The notes below the pieces were generated by a model. That model did not search any database and was not told the origin of the DNA. It saw only the letters and a list, made by a program, of their open reading frames with translations. Source: Pseudomonadota bacterium (GTDB lineage Bacteria; Pseudomonadota; Gammaproteobacteria; Halothiobacillales; Halothiobacillaceae). From it: a stretch of 34,101 bases of DNA. Below, one piece after another: positions 7,113 to 14,748 of the stretch (position 1 is its first letter; each line of letters starts with the position of its first letter). The position numbers and the translations under genes were made by a program. The stretch covers positions 1-34,101 of the forward strand of contig JAJYPA010000033.1 of NCBI GenBank assembly GCA_021795795.1, in the 5' to 3' direction.

Positions 7113-8577
7113 CCCACAGGACGAGGATATCCTTACGCCATTGCCACCGCGCCAGGAAACCTTACCGCAGGGCGGAGATGCCGCGCAAACCCATGTACCA
7201 CCTCCGCCCCCACCGCGTGACAGGACACTGAAGGCGAAAACCCCAGCACCATCCGGCAAGGGCATGTTCTCCAAAAAACTGCATCTCATGGCGGCTATCT
7301 TTCTGTTCATGGTGGTTGTGGTGGCCTTCGTGGCCGAGGCGCTTATCGGTGGCGGACCAAGCAGCTCCACGAAGTCTAAAACGCAGGCAACCGCCAAGAA
7401 ACCGTTGACCGTGACACCTCACAGCACGGAGCAAAATTCCGTTGGTCTGACCAATTTATTGCAGGAAGAAAACCAGGCAGCTCTGGCCAGCCAGAAAAAA
7501 CAGGCAGGGACGCCACAAAACACAGCAACCCAAACGGGTGTCACGGGTTTTTCATCGTCTGCCCAATCTGCCCAATCCGGTGGAGGCGCCAATCTGCATT
7601 TTGGCGAGGGCATCCCCGGCGAGCATGCGCAAACCGCGCAATCGCTACAGCAGATCGAAGCCAAAGCTTCGCAGATCGCTGCAGCGCCATTGGTTGCCCT
7701 GCATGGTATGGAGGCCAACCAGAATGCATCCCCAACTTATCCCACAGCCAACACGCCAGCTGGCATTGAACAAAAAATCGCGCAACTAAAGGCGCAAGAG
7801 AGAGCATCATACAACGCCCAATCGCAGGGCAGCATGAGCCCGAACGCCTTAACCAATACTGCTTTGGCCGCGACACTCGCTGGTATCGGGCACGGTCAGG
7901 CGCCTTCGTCGCCAGAAGCCGCACAAAGCGCTTGGCAAAAAACCGCCAAAGGCAGTTCCGGGTATGGCACCATCATCCCCACCCTGCCAAAACTGCACAA
8001 AGTGGCTCTTTACCCAGGCACCATCATTCCTGCGGTCACGGTATCGAGGCTCGATACACAGAGCCCCGGCATGACCATCGCCCAGGTGACCCGCACGGTG
8101 TACAGCAACAATGGTGTTGTGGCCATTCCAGCCGGTTCGCGATTGGTTGGCAAATACGATGGACAGGTTTTCAACGGGGCCACACGGGTGATGATGAGTT
8201 TTACTCGCGTCATTTTCCCGGACGGCAAGGAAATCGCGCTCGGTGGCATGTCGGGAACTGGACCACGTGGCTCCAGTGGCCTGTACGGCAACGTGCATAC
8301 CCATTTCTGGACGGATCTCGGCGCCAGCCTGTTGGTCGCCATGATCACCACCGGAGTGGACAGTATTCCAAATCCCAACAGCCAGGCGAGCGGCAACACA
8401 TTTATCGGCACTTCCGGCACATCCCCGACGCAGGCCGGCGCGCAAGTGCTACAGCAGCAGGCGCAGCAGTTACTGCAGCCATACTCGAATATCCCGCCGA
8501 CGATCACCGTGCCGGCCGCGACTCCCTTTCGTATCATGGTCAACCATACGGTCATGCTGCCGGCAGGGTTAAATTAA
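7105..8577 (+). CDS. virB10: VirB10/TrbI-family type IV secretion protein
   Basis: The protein has 490 residues. VirB10 spans the periplasm from inner to outer membrane and gates the channel. A cytoplasmic Pro-rich head (VPPPPPPRDR, 31-40) precedes a membrane helix at about 61-79. A long Gln/Ala/Ser-rich linker follows, up to about residue 280. The conserved beta-barrel domain contains YPGTIIPAVTVSRLDTQSPG, VAIPAGSRLVGKYDG, RVIFPDGKEIALGGMSGTG and GLYGNVHTHFW, matching VirB10/TrbI, including the GxSGL-type core. The tail PFRIMVNHTVMLPAGLN is also typical. I chose the ATG at 7105, inside the end of virB9, over an upstream in-frame TTG because GGAG lies 6-9 bases before it. Confidence 0.9.
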   Translation: MVNPQDEDILTPLPPRQETLPQGGDAAQTHVPPPPPPRDRTLKAKTPAPSGKGMFSKKLHLMAAIFLFMVVVVAFVAEALIGGGPSSSTKSKTQATAKKPLTVTPHSTEQNSVGLTNLLQEENQAALASQKKQAGTPQNTATQTGVTGFSSSAQSAQSGGGANLHFGEGIPGEHAQTAQSLQQIEAKASQIAAAPLVALHGMEANQNASPTYPTANTPAGIEQKIAQLKAQERASYNAQSQGSMSPNALTNTALAATLAGIGHGQAPSSPEAAQSAWQKTAKGSSGYGTIIPTLPKLHKVALYPGTIIPAVTVSRLDTQSPGMTIAQVTRTVYSNNGVVAIPAGSRLVGKYDGQVFNGATRVMMSFTRVIFPDGKEIALGGMSGTGPRGSSGLYGNVHTHFWTDLGASLLVAMITTGVDSIPNPNSQASGNTFIGTSGTSPTQAGAQVLQQQAQQLLQPYSNIPPTITVPAATPFRIMVNHTVMLPAGLN

Positions 8578-8598
8578 GGCGTCGCCGACCATGACGCA

Positions 8599-8617
8599 AT
8601 TCGCCTAGTGTGCGAAT
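8599..8617 (+). terminator. Weak hairpin after virB10
   Basis: ATTCGC pairs with GCGAAT across a 7-base loop, about 20 bp after the virB10 stop. It has no clear T-tract. It might act as an mRNA 3' end or processing signal separating the virB genes from the pilus genes. Confidence 0.25.
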
Positions 8618-8705
8618 AAAGCAAAAACACCACGCTTAATATGCAAAAACCACATATCGAAGACGGGTAATCTGAACAGTGAAAAAGAGGGATATATTGA
8701 ACAGG

Positions 8706-9515
8706 ATGATCATGGACAGCAACACTAAATCACAGCCCAGAGCAAGGATGCGCGACGTAAGCCTGTCGTTGCTCGCCATGCTCGCAGCCCTGCCAGCGCA
8801 ATGTGCGTGGTCAGGCGATACGGGCATAGTGGCGATTTCTGATATGGGTGGCATATCCGGCACACCCACGAAACTGCACTTGTCTTCCATGCCAGACGTC
8901 ACACCAACGGATGCGTCCACATCCTTCGCGTCTGTAATGCATCACCTGGATCCCGGCCCAAAACCCAACGAATCACAACTGATTGCATCCACCATGCGGG
9001 TGGTGAGCACCATGTACGGAGTGCCTCGGGGCCTGTTACGAGCCATCAGCCTGACTGAATCCGGCATGTCTGGCCGACCATGGCCATGGACCCTGAACGT
9101 CTATGGGCAGGCATACCGATATGTCAACGAAAAGCAGACCGTTACGGCCGTTAGAAGTTTTCTGGCCCGCGGCATCACCATGGTGGACATCGGCCCAATG
9201 CAAGTGGACTGGCAATATCACGGCTGGCGGTTCGGTAGCGTCCGGGCGGCCGCCAACCCCTTGCGTAATGTAGCGGTCGCCGCTCGGATACTTCGTGACG
9301 CCTACACCAAAACCGGATCCTGGGTGGCCGCCGTTGGGCAATACCATGGCGGCGATACGACCCGGCAACAACACTATATTCACCTGGTAATGGCCAGATG
9401 GCGCGTTCCAGCATGGCGCGGACTGTCCGCACCAGGAAATGCGCGCGGGATCAATTTGATCCCGGTCAAAAACGACACCATTGTTGCCATGACCAATACA
9501 ACGGGAGCTTATTGA
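8706..9515 (+). CDS. VirB1-like lytic transglycosylase
   Basis: The protein has 269 residues from the ATG at 8706 (a GTG at 8679 and an ATG at 8712 are alternatives). It should cut peptidoglycan locally so that the secretion or pilus machine can assemble. A signal peptide lies at about 15-34 (LSLLAMLAALPAQCA). The SLT domain begins near residue 92: GVPRGLLRAISLTESGMSG carries the catalytic glutamate E118 in the LTESG context; DIGPMQVDWQYHGW corresponds to the GLMQ-type loop, and AVGQYHGG to the later substrate-binding segment. It lies between virB10 and pilL, the expected place for an assembly hydrolase. The last 20 codons run through a copy of the palindromic repeat (RGINLIPV), so the natural C-terminus may have been replaced. 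Confidence 0.8.
   Translation: MIMDSNTKSQPRARMRDVSLSLLAMLAALPAQCAWSGDTGIVAISDMGGISGTPTKLHLSSMPDVTPTDASTSFASVMHHLDPGPKPNESQLIASTMRVVSTMYGVPRGLLRAISLTESGMSGRPWPWTLNVYGQAYRYVNEKQTVTAVRSFLARGITMVDIGPMQVDWQYHGWRFGSVRAAANPLRNVAVAARILRDAYTKTGSWVAAVGQYHGGDTTRQQHYIHLVMARWRVPAWRGLSAPGNARGINLIPVKNDTIVAMTNTTGAY
9446..9464. repeat. Palindromic repeat CGGGATCAATTTGATCCCG, copy 2
   Basis: Identical to the copies at 5298-5316 and 9571-9589. It lies inside the last codons of the lytic transglycosylase gene, where it encodes GINLIP. Confidence 0.75.
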
Positions 9516-9570
9516 TGGATGGCCAACTACATACCGTCATCCATCCTGGATGTCTGTCCTTATGTTTTAC

Positions 9571-9589
9571 CGGGATCAATTTGATCCCG
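9571..9589. repeat. Palindromic repeat CGGGATCAATTTGATCCCG, copy 3
   Basis: The third copy lies 106 bp beyond copy 2, in the gap before pilL. One further base pair on each side (C and G) extends this copy to 21 bases. Copies 2 and 3 bracket a short segment containing the end of the transglycosylase gene and a possible GATGGATG/CATCCATC hairpin. Confidence 0.75.
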
Positions 9590-9650
9590 GCTCATTCCAT
9601 CGTCCGATTATCCACCAACCCCTCTATTTCCTATTCATTCTGGAGACATT

Positions 9651-11015
9651 ATGTCTGATCCTAAAAGCGCCGCGCACGGCAAAATGGCGTCTGTGGTTCG
9701 CGCCGCACTTCTGGGTTCCGCCGCGTTGATTGCTACCGGTTGCGCGCTGCAACCCGGATCGACGAACGAAAATGGCGGGGGGGCAGCCACCGGACGCTAC
9801 CAGTTCGGCTATGTCCTGTCCTCCCCTTCCGATATTCAGGCGCAGGTTTTTTCTGGAGAAGCCCACACCTATGTATCCCTGCCATCAGGAGTCCAGCTAC
9901 AGGCAGCCACCGGTGCCGGAAGTCTGCAATCACCCACGCGCAAAGGACCGTACTGGGTAGTAAGCGGACTGTCCACACACTGGAGTTTCGCCACCACCAA
10001 AGGCATCGTGAACGCCACGGCGACCGGCGCGGCCCGACAAATGGCCATGGTATCCAATGCGCAGGCCGCGATTGCCCAAACCATGCCTATGGCAAAACCC
10101 AAAGGGGCTGCTCTCACAACGACCAAGACATTTCCTATGCCTGGTGCCGTCACAGAACCCACACAGGCAAAGAAAACAGCCGCGCTGCAGGTGCCAAAAA
10201 AACAGGTACAGCATGTACCAAAGCAATGGCTGCACGCCGCCATCCCCACCCCCCACCATTCCGAAGTGTTTTTCATTCCGGGTGCCGAAGGTCGCATCAT
10301 GCCTCTCCAGCAGGCGCTGATCCACATCGTTCCCGCAAACTGGCAAACTCATATCAACAAATACATTTCGCCCAGTATTCCCGTCACCTGGCACAAGGGC
10401 CTTTGGACCACCAGTCTGAACAACATGGCCAAATCTGATGCTTGGGTGGATCATGTTGACTTTGAAAAACGGATTATCCGGATTGATCCAACTCCAGCCT
10501 TGTTGGTTGGTATTCCCGGTCTATCCCCAAAAAAGACATCCCCGACCCCTTCTGCTATTGCGCCCGCCATCAACCCAGTAGTGACTGCCACAACGTCAGA
10601 CCAAACCGCGGGAGAAAAGGCGTGGGCCAAGTTGAAAAAAACGGAGAAGGCTCCGTTACATTCCATTCCGCCGACACCCATATTCCCGGCATCCACTGCC
10701 ATCCTGAAAATACACGGCACGGCCCCTGCGCCAACATCTCACAGTGCTCTGCCAATGGCCATAGCGCTTTCCGTGAAGGCTGTGGTGGCATTCACGACGC
10801 ACCGCGATGAAATGCTGTCCCACGCCTTACGTCGATACCTCAAAAAGAAAGGGGATAACCTCGCCTGGGACATGTCGCGAAACTGGGAGATTACCTACGG
10901 ATTCGTGCTGACCGGGAGTTTGCCGGACGTGATGAATCACCTGATGCGTCTTTATCCCATTGATATTGTCGGGGAAGGCGTTAACCGCACGATCGTCGTA
11001 TCCCCGGCACGTTAA
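9651..11015 (+). CDS. pilL: PilL-like pilus lipoprotein with TcpQ domain
   Basis: The protein has 454 residues. PilL is a lipoprotein of R64-type thin pili, probably associated with the secretin. The signal peptide ends at the lipobox IATGC with the cysteine at residue 31. The N-terminal mature part has strands such as GRYQFGYVLSSPSDIQAQVF and RKGPYWVVSGLS. A long linker rich in Pro, Thr and Lys spans about 130-370. The last 75 residues (DEMLSHALRRYLKKKGDNLAWDM through VGEGVNRTIVVSPAR) match the TcpQ domain, the small alpha/beta domain of secretin-associated proteins. GGAG precedes the ATG. It is followed by pilN 37 bp later, the classic order of the R64 pil operon except that no separate pilM lies between. 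Confidence 0.8.
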   Translation: MSDPKSAAHGKMASVVRAALLGSAALIATGCALQPGSTNENGGGAATGRYQFGYVLSSPSDIQAQVFSGEAHTYVSLPSGVQLQAATGAGSLQSPTRKGPYWVVSGLSTHWSFATTKGIVNATATGAARQMAMVSNAQAAIAQTMPMAKPKGAALTTTKTFPMPGAVTEPTQAKKTAALQVPKKQVQHVPKQWLHAAIPTPHHSEVFFIPGAEGRIMPLQQALIHIVPANWQTHINKYISPSIPVTWHKGLWTTSLNNMAKSDAWVDHVDFEKRIIRIDPTPALLVGIPGLSPKKTSPTPSAIAPAINPVVTATTSDQTAGEKAWAKLKKTEKAPLHSIPPTPIFPASTAILKIHGTAPAPTSHSALPMAIALSVKAVVAFTTHRDEMLSHALRRYLKKKGDNLAWDMSRNWEITYGFVLTGSLPDVMNHLMRLYPIDIVGEGVNRTIVVSPAR

Positions 11016-11052
11016 CCGGGACGACGCCTGTACCCAAATGACGGAGAACCAC

Positions 11053-12723
11053 ATGCAGAAACCACGTAATCATTCAGTCCATGCCATTCGCAGCGCACCA
11101 GTCTCCAAGGTGGCACGGTGGAGCGTCATTACGGCGCTCGGTGCGGCACTTGCCGGATGCGCCCAACCCAGTCTGCATTCCGTGCAGATGGCTCAACATG
11201 CGGAGATGGCCAAGACCAGAAACACCCCCAACACTTTTCGGTGGAATGATCAGGGAATATACATCAATCACCGGGCAGTGACTTATCACCCTGGGGCGGG
11301 GTCGGTGAGCGTCAACGTAAACGCGGCGCCCGTAGGCAGCGCCCTGGCGCGCCTGGTGGCGTTACATCGCTACTCCTTGTTTTTCTCCGGTTCGGCGTCT
11401 CCTGACACGAAAATCACTGCGAACATCTCCGGATCGTCCATGATCGGGGCCGTCCGTCAGATGGCGCAGTCCGCAGGTTATTGTGCCATCATCCATCCCA
11501 CCTCACGACGCATCGTCATCGCCACTCACGGTACCTATTATTTCCATGTCCCAACCACTCTGCTGATGGCCGGCAAGGCCAGCTATGACGTGGGCGGAGA
11601 CCCCGCTGCACAGGGCGGAAGCAGCGGATCGTCAGGAGGTGGCATGTCCGGCGGTGGCATGTCTGGAGGTGGCATGTCCGGCGGTGGCATGTCTGGAGGT
11701 GGCTCCGGCGGCAGTTCAGGCTCCATGAGCGCCAATTTCATCATTAGCGGGAAAACGAAAGAGGAAAAGTCAGGAACGCTGCTCAAAAACATCAAGGAAG
11801 TCGCCGGTGGCGGGAGCCAAGTGTCGATCAACGCGATGACCGGGATAATTGCCGTGACCGCCGACGCAAAGGGATTGGTGCGAGCCGACAATTTTATCCG
11901 CGAATACGTGCGCATGGTGAATACCAGCGTCTCCCTGCATGTGGCCATACTGCAGGTATCCCTGAACAACGGGCTGCAATACGGCATCAACTGGAGCAAG
12001 ATCATCCAGATCGCCGGCAATCAGACGCTCAGCTTCGCCTTCCCAAATACCGCCCCAGCGGCCATCAATGCGGCAGTATCAGGGAGTTCGAGTTCCGGGG
12101 CCACATCCACCGGATCCACCTCCGTCGCATACACCGGGCAGAGCATCAGCAGCGTGATTCAGGCGCTAGCCAGCATCACCAACACACGGGTTATCTCGGA
12201 ACCCTATATCACGGCGCAGAACGATACACCAGCCACCCTGTTTTCCGGGAAACAAATCCCGTACATCGGAGCAGTCAGCAGCAACGTCACCGGATTATCC
12301 GGGACCAGTTCAACCGGCGCAGGTTTCCAATATGTGCTGGACGGTTTGTCGCTCTCCTTCGTTCCGGATATTTTGAATAACCATCTGGTATCTATCAAAA
12401 TCCTGCCCGCGCTGTCCCAGGTGAACCAGTTTGTTTCGGCCACCGTGGACGGCACCCAGCTCGAAGGCCCTCTGCAGGAACTGAAACAGACCATCATGGA
12501 GTCCATTGTTCCCAACGGTAAAACGCTGATCATTGGCGGTGCTCACCAAGAGAGCGTTATCGACCAGAATAGCGAAACCCCGGGTCTCGGCAAAATTCCC
12601 GTGCTGGGGTACCTGTTCAAGGGTATCAACAATCAGGGCAACACATCGCAACTCGTGATTCTGGTACATGCGGATATCCATCGCGCGCCTGACTATGATC
12701 CCCTCATTGGAGAATCACTCTGA
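11053..12723 (+). CDS. pilN: PilN secretin lipoprotein
   Basis: The protein has 556 residues. PilN is the outer-membrane secretin through which the pilus emerges. The start is the ATG at 11053, which has GGAG seven bases upstream. The signal peptide ends in LAGC with the lipidated cysteine at residue 36. N-domains follow (SVSVNVNAAPVGSALARLVA, then GYCAIIHPTSRRIVIAT). A Gly/Met/Ser repeat lies at about 190-230, between N-domains. The next N-domain (LLKNIKEVAGGGSQVSINA) leads to the secretin core: SVSLHVAILQVSLNNGLQYGI, VISEPYITAQNDTPATLFSG, FVPDILNNHLVSIKILPALS and the closing GKTLIIGGAHQE, PGLGKIPVLGYLF, LVILVHADI. The PGLGKIPVLG motif is diagnostic. Its stop overlaps the pilO start by one base. 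Confidence 0.9.
   Translation: MQKPRNHSVHAIRSAPVSKVARWSVITALGAALAGCAQPSLHSVQMAQHAEMAKTRNTPNTFRWNDQGIYINHRAVTYHPGAGSVSVNVNAAPVGSALARLVALHRYSLFFSGSASPDTKITANISGSSMIGAVRQMAQSAGYCAIIHPTSRRIVIATHGTYYFHVPTTLLMAGKASYDVGGDPAAQGGSSGSSGGGMSGGGMSGGGMSGGGMSGGGSGGSSGSMSANFIISGKTKEEKSGTLLKNIKEVAGGGSQVSINAMTGIIAVTADAKGLVRADNFIREYVRMVNTSVSLHVAILQVSLNNGLQYGINWSKIIQIAGNQTLSFAFPNTAPAAINAAVSGSSSSGATSTGSTSVAYTGQSISSVIQALASITNTRVISEPYITAQNDTPATLFSGKQIPYIGAVSSNVTGLSGTSSTGAGFQYVLDGLSLSFVPDILNNHLVSIKILPALSQVNQFVSATVDGTQLEGPLQELKQTIMESIVPNGKTLIIGGAHQESVIDQNSETPGLGKIPVLGYLFKGINNQGNTSQLVILVHADIHRAPDYDPLIGESL
11641..11700 (+). repeat. Tandem repeat in pilN (GGMSG units)
   Basis: Two perfect 30-bp units, each made of two 15-bp half-units (GGCATGTCCGGCGGT and GGCATGTCTGGAGGT). 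All multiples keep the frame, so copy number can change without breaking pilN. The encoded GGMSG units form a flexible linker between secretin N-domains. Confidence 0.9.
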
Positions 12724-14144
12724 TGTCTTTCTTCTCCCGGTTCAAAAGCAAGTTCCGTAAAGACGGGGCCGCAAGCCGTATCGAACCGACCAGCAACCAG
12801 AAGGGTGCCGACCCGGCCGCCGCAGGGCAGGCAACGGTGCCAGCGATCAATACGGAAGCTGACCCTGGTGTTGGAGTCACAGAACCCCACGCGGACCAGG
12901 TGGCACCACGAAAATCCTTAGATATGCGCATGCGCACACGTTCCGGTGAAAAAGCGAAAACCGACGCAACACGAGAAGTCATTGTTGGTTTGCAGGTGGC
13001 GGGATCAGAATCATGGCTGCGATTAAGCGCCGATGGACACGCCGACGAAATTTCTGATCTCCCGGCCAGCTCTGCAGAAGCGACCAGGATATTCGGTGGA
13101 GCGAGAATTTTCCGTGGCATGGACTATGATCGCGGAATCCACGTGTCTACCAAGTTGCGCGGCAAGGCGTTACGTAACAATCTGGCGCGCGAACTGAGCG
13201 ATATGCCCGTCTGGTTTAAAAAAGAAGGCATCTCATGGTTCACTCGTAGTGGTTCACAAGCCATATTCGGCTATCCGGTACGGCCACTCGCGGCCGCGCT
13301 GTGGCAATTCGTCAAAAGCCGGGGGGCCGCACCATCGTCCGGCGTTCTGCTGCGCATCCGCATCCCCGTGGGATCGACGCTGCTCTGGGCGTTCCTGGCG
13401 ATAGGCGCCAATGGCGTCGGCACTTTCCAGTCCATGCGGACTTCATCCAGCGCCAATCGGCCCACCTTTAATCCACAACTGGCATCCGGGGTGCTGGGTA
13501 ATGATTTCCAGTCGCTGGACGTGGATGCGGCGGAACTATGGGCGTTTTTAGCGTCATCCCCCGCCTCAAAAGTCACCACATATCCACAGCTCGGAGACTG
13601 GCTTGGCAAACCCAAGACGCTGATCGGCAGATTCGTCGCCGTCGGCGGGTTGTCCGCACTGGTGATCGGGGCCGGATTCTGGTTCTGGAGCGAAACCACT
13701 CTGCATCAGGCCCAGGACCAGGAACAAGCGGAAGCGATGCGAATCGCACAGTTTAAAGCGACACGACAGGCTTTCTTCTCGACCCATATCGAGGGGATCA
13801 CCCTGCTTCAAAAAATTCCGCTGAGCCGCCTGATGCGTGACGCCGTGTCTCTCTGGAAACCAGGCACCACGGTCACCATGGCTGATGGCATGCCTCTGTC
13901 CATGGAAGCCGGCCCAAGTCTTATGCTGGCTAGGCCTGGCAGCGTCGGCGTAAGCGGCAACTCCGGTGCCCTATTCCAGGTCGGCATCCCTGCCACTAAA
14001 AATCTCGGCCCTGGACAGGCATTCTGGGTGTCACAAAGCCTGCTGCGTGCCGTTATTTCGCAGACACCACCGCAAGGCATCGTTTTGCAGTCGGTACAAA
14101 AAACGGGAGGTAATGGTTATGTCGCTCTCTTTGGCGGTCATTAG
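12723..14144 (+). CDS. pilO: PilO-like inner-membrane pilus accessory protein
   Basis: The protein has 473 residues. By position (between pilN and the pilQ ATPase) and layout it matches PilO of R64-type pili, a bitopic protein connecting the cytoplasmic ATPase with the periplasmic machinery. Residues 1-70 are disordered and charged. Residues 75-295 form a cytoplasmic domain (VGLQVAGSESWLRLSADG, FRGMDYDRGIHVSTKLRG, SDMPVWFKKEGISWF). One membrane helix lies at about 303-322 (FVAVGGLSALVIGAGFWFW). The remaining 150 residues are periplasmic, starting with a Gln-rich coiled coil (LHQAQDQEQAEAMRIAQFKA). I see no enzymatic motif. It starts at TGATG inside the pilN stop and overlaps the next gene by 26 bp. 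Confidence 0.65.
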   Translation: MSFFSRFKSKFRKDGAASRIEPTSNQKGADPAAAGQATVPAINTEADPGVGVTEPHADQVAPRKSLDMRMRTRSGEKAKTDATREVIVGLQVAGSESWLRLSADGHADEISDLPASSAEATRIFGGARIFRGMDYDRGIHVSTKLRGKALRNNLARELSDMPVWFKKEGISWFTRSGSQAIFGYPVRPLAAALWQFVKSRGAAPSSGVLLRIRIPVGSTLLWAFLAIGANGVGTFQSMRTSSSANRPTFNPQLASGVLGNDFQSLDVDAAELWAFLASSPASKVTTYPQLGDWLGKPKTLIGRFVAVGGLSALVIGAGFWFWSETTLHQAQDQEQAEAMRIAQFKATRQAFFSTHIEGITLLQKIPLSRLMRDAVSLWKPGTTVTMADGMPLSMEAGPSLMLARPGSVGVSGNSGALFQVGIPATKNLGPGQAFWVSQSLLRAVISQTPPQGIVLQSVQKTGGNGYVALFGGH

Positions 14145-14748
14145 CAATGCATTCAGCCCATTGGTGGGCAAGGTGGCCGCATTCATCCAGGCCAAAGGCG
14201 CCGAATTAGCCACCGCCGCCGGATCGCTATTCCTCGCGGGAGGAATCCTTTTGGGAAGCCACGCCATGAGCAATCTGCATGCATCGGCACAGCAAATAAA
14301 TCAGGTAAACACAGAAGAAAGCATGCTTTCCGGTAAGGAAGCGCATCTTCAGATGGTGAAGCAACGCTTAATCCGCATCGAACATCGATATATCCATCAG
14401 TGTGTGGCAGCGCATTCGAACGCTTGTGCCACAGCAGCCGGTTACCACCGTGTGCAGGACACGGCCCGCGCGTTCATGGCGGATCTCCCCCACTACGCCG
14501 TGCGGGACGGCATAACTTTGGTATCCGTTACCGCTGGGAATAGCCAGGCCAATGGATTCAGCGCATCTCCTGTCGCGGGATATCCCGGCGTCATGCAGGT
14601 CACATTCGATATTTCTGGAACTTACACCACGCTCGGCGGACTTCAACAATTTTTTGCGAACTTCCCACCGTCAACGGCACTGACCGGCGTGAACATAAAA
14701 GGATCGTCTTTCTCGGCAAAAGTGGGGGCTTATGGCCTCTCTGCTTGA
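14119..14748 (+). CDS. Inner-membrane pilus assembly protein, PilO/PilP-like position
   Basis: The protein has 209 residues. I chose the ATG at 14119 because GGGAGG sits 8 bases upstream, while the in-frame ATG at 14113 is too close to it. A cytoplasmic amphipathic start leads to a membrane helix near residues 32-50 (AAGSLFLAGGILLGSHAM). A coiled coil follows (SAQQINQVNTEESMLSGKEAHLQMVKQRL), then a C-terminal domain with beta strands (GVMQVTFDISGTYTTLGGLQQFF). This helix, coiled-coil and ferredoxin-like layout is that of PilO/GspM proteins; in the R64 gene order this slot is called pilP. Two cysteines (HQCVAA, NACATA) may form a disulfide. It overlaps pilO by 26 bp and pilQ by 17 bp, so the three are coupled. 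Confidence 0.55.
   Translation: MSLSLAVISNAFSPLVGKVAAFIQAKGAELATAAGSLFLAGGILLGSHAMSNLHASAQQINQVNTEESMLSGKEAHLQMVKQRLIRIEHRYIHQCVAAHSNACATAAGYHRVQDTARAFMADLPHYAVRDGITLVSVTAGNSQANGFSASPVAGYPGVMQVTFDISGTYTTLGGLQQFFANFPPSTALTGVNIKGSSFSAKVGAYGLSA

Noticed and set aside
7849..8445. 198-codon minus-strand frame within virB10
   Set aside because: Opposite a confidently identified gene; composition (Arg, His, Gly) is that of a shadow and there is no family match.
9398..9658. Plus-strand frame between the lytic transglycosylase and pilL
   Set aside because: It runs through both palindromes and overlaps the transglycosylase gene out of frame; no ribosome-binding site or domain.
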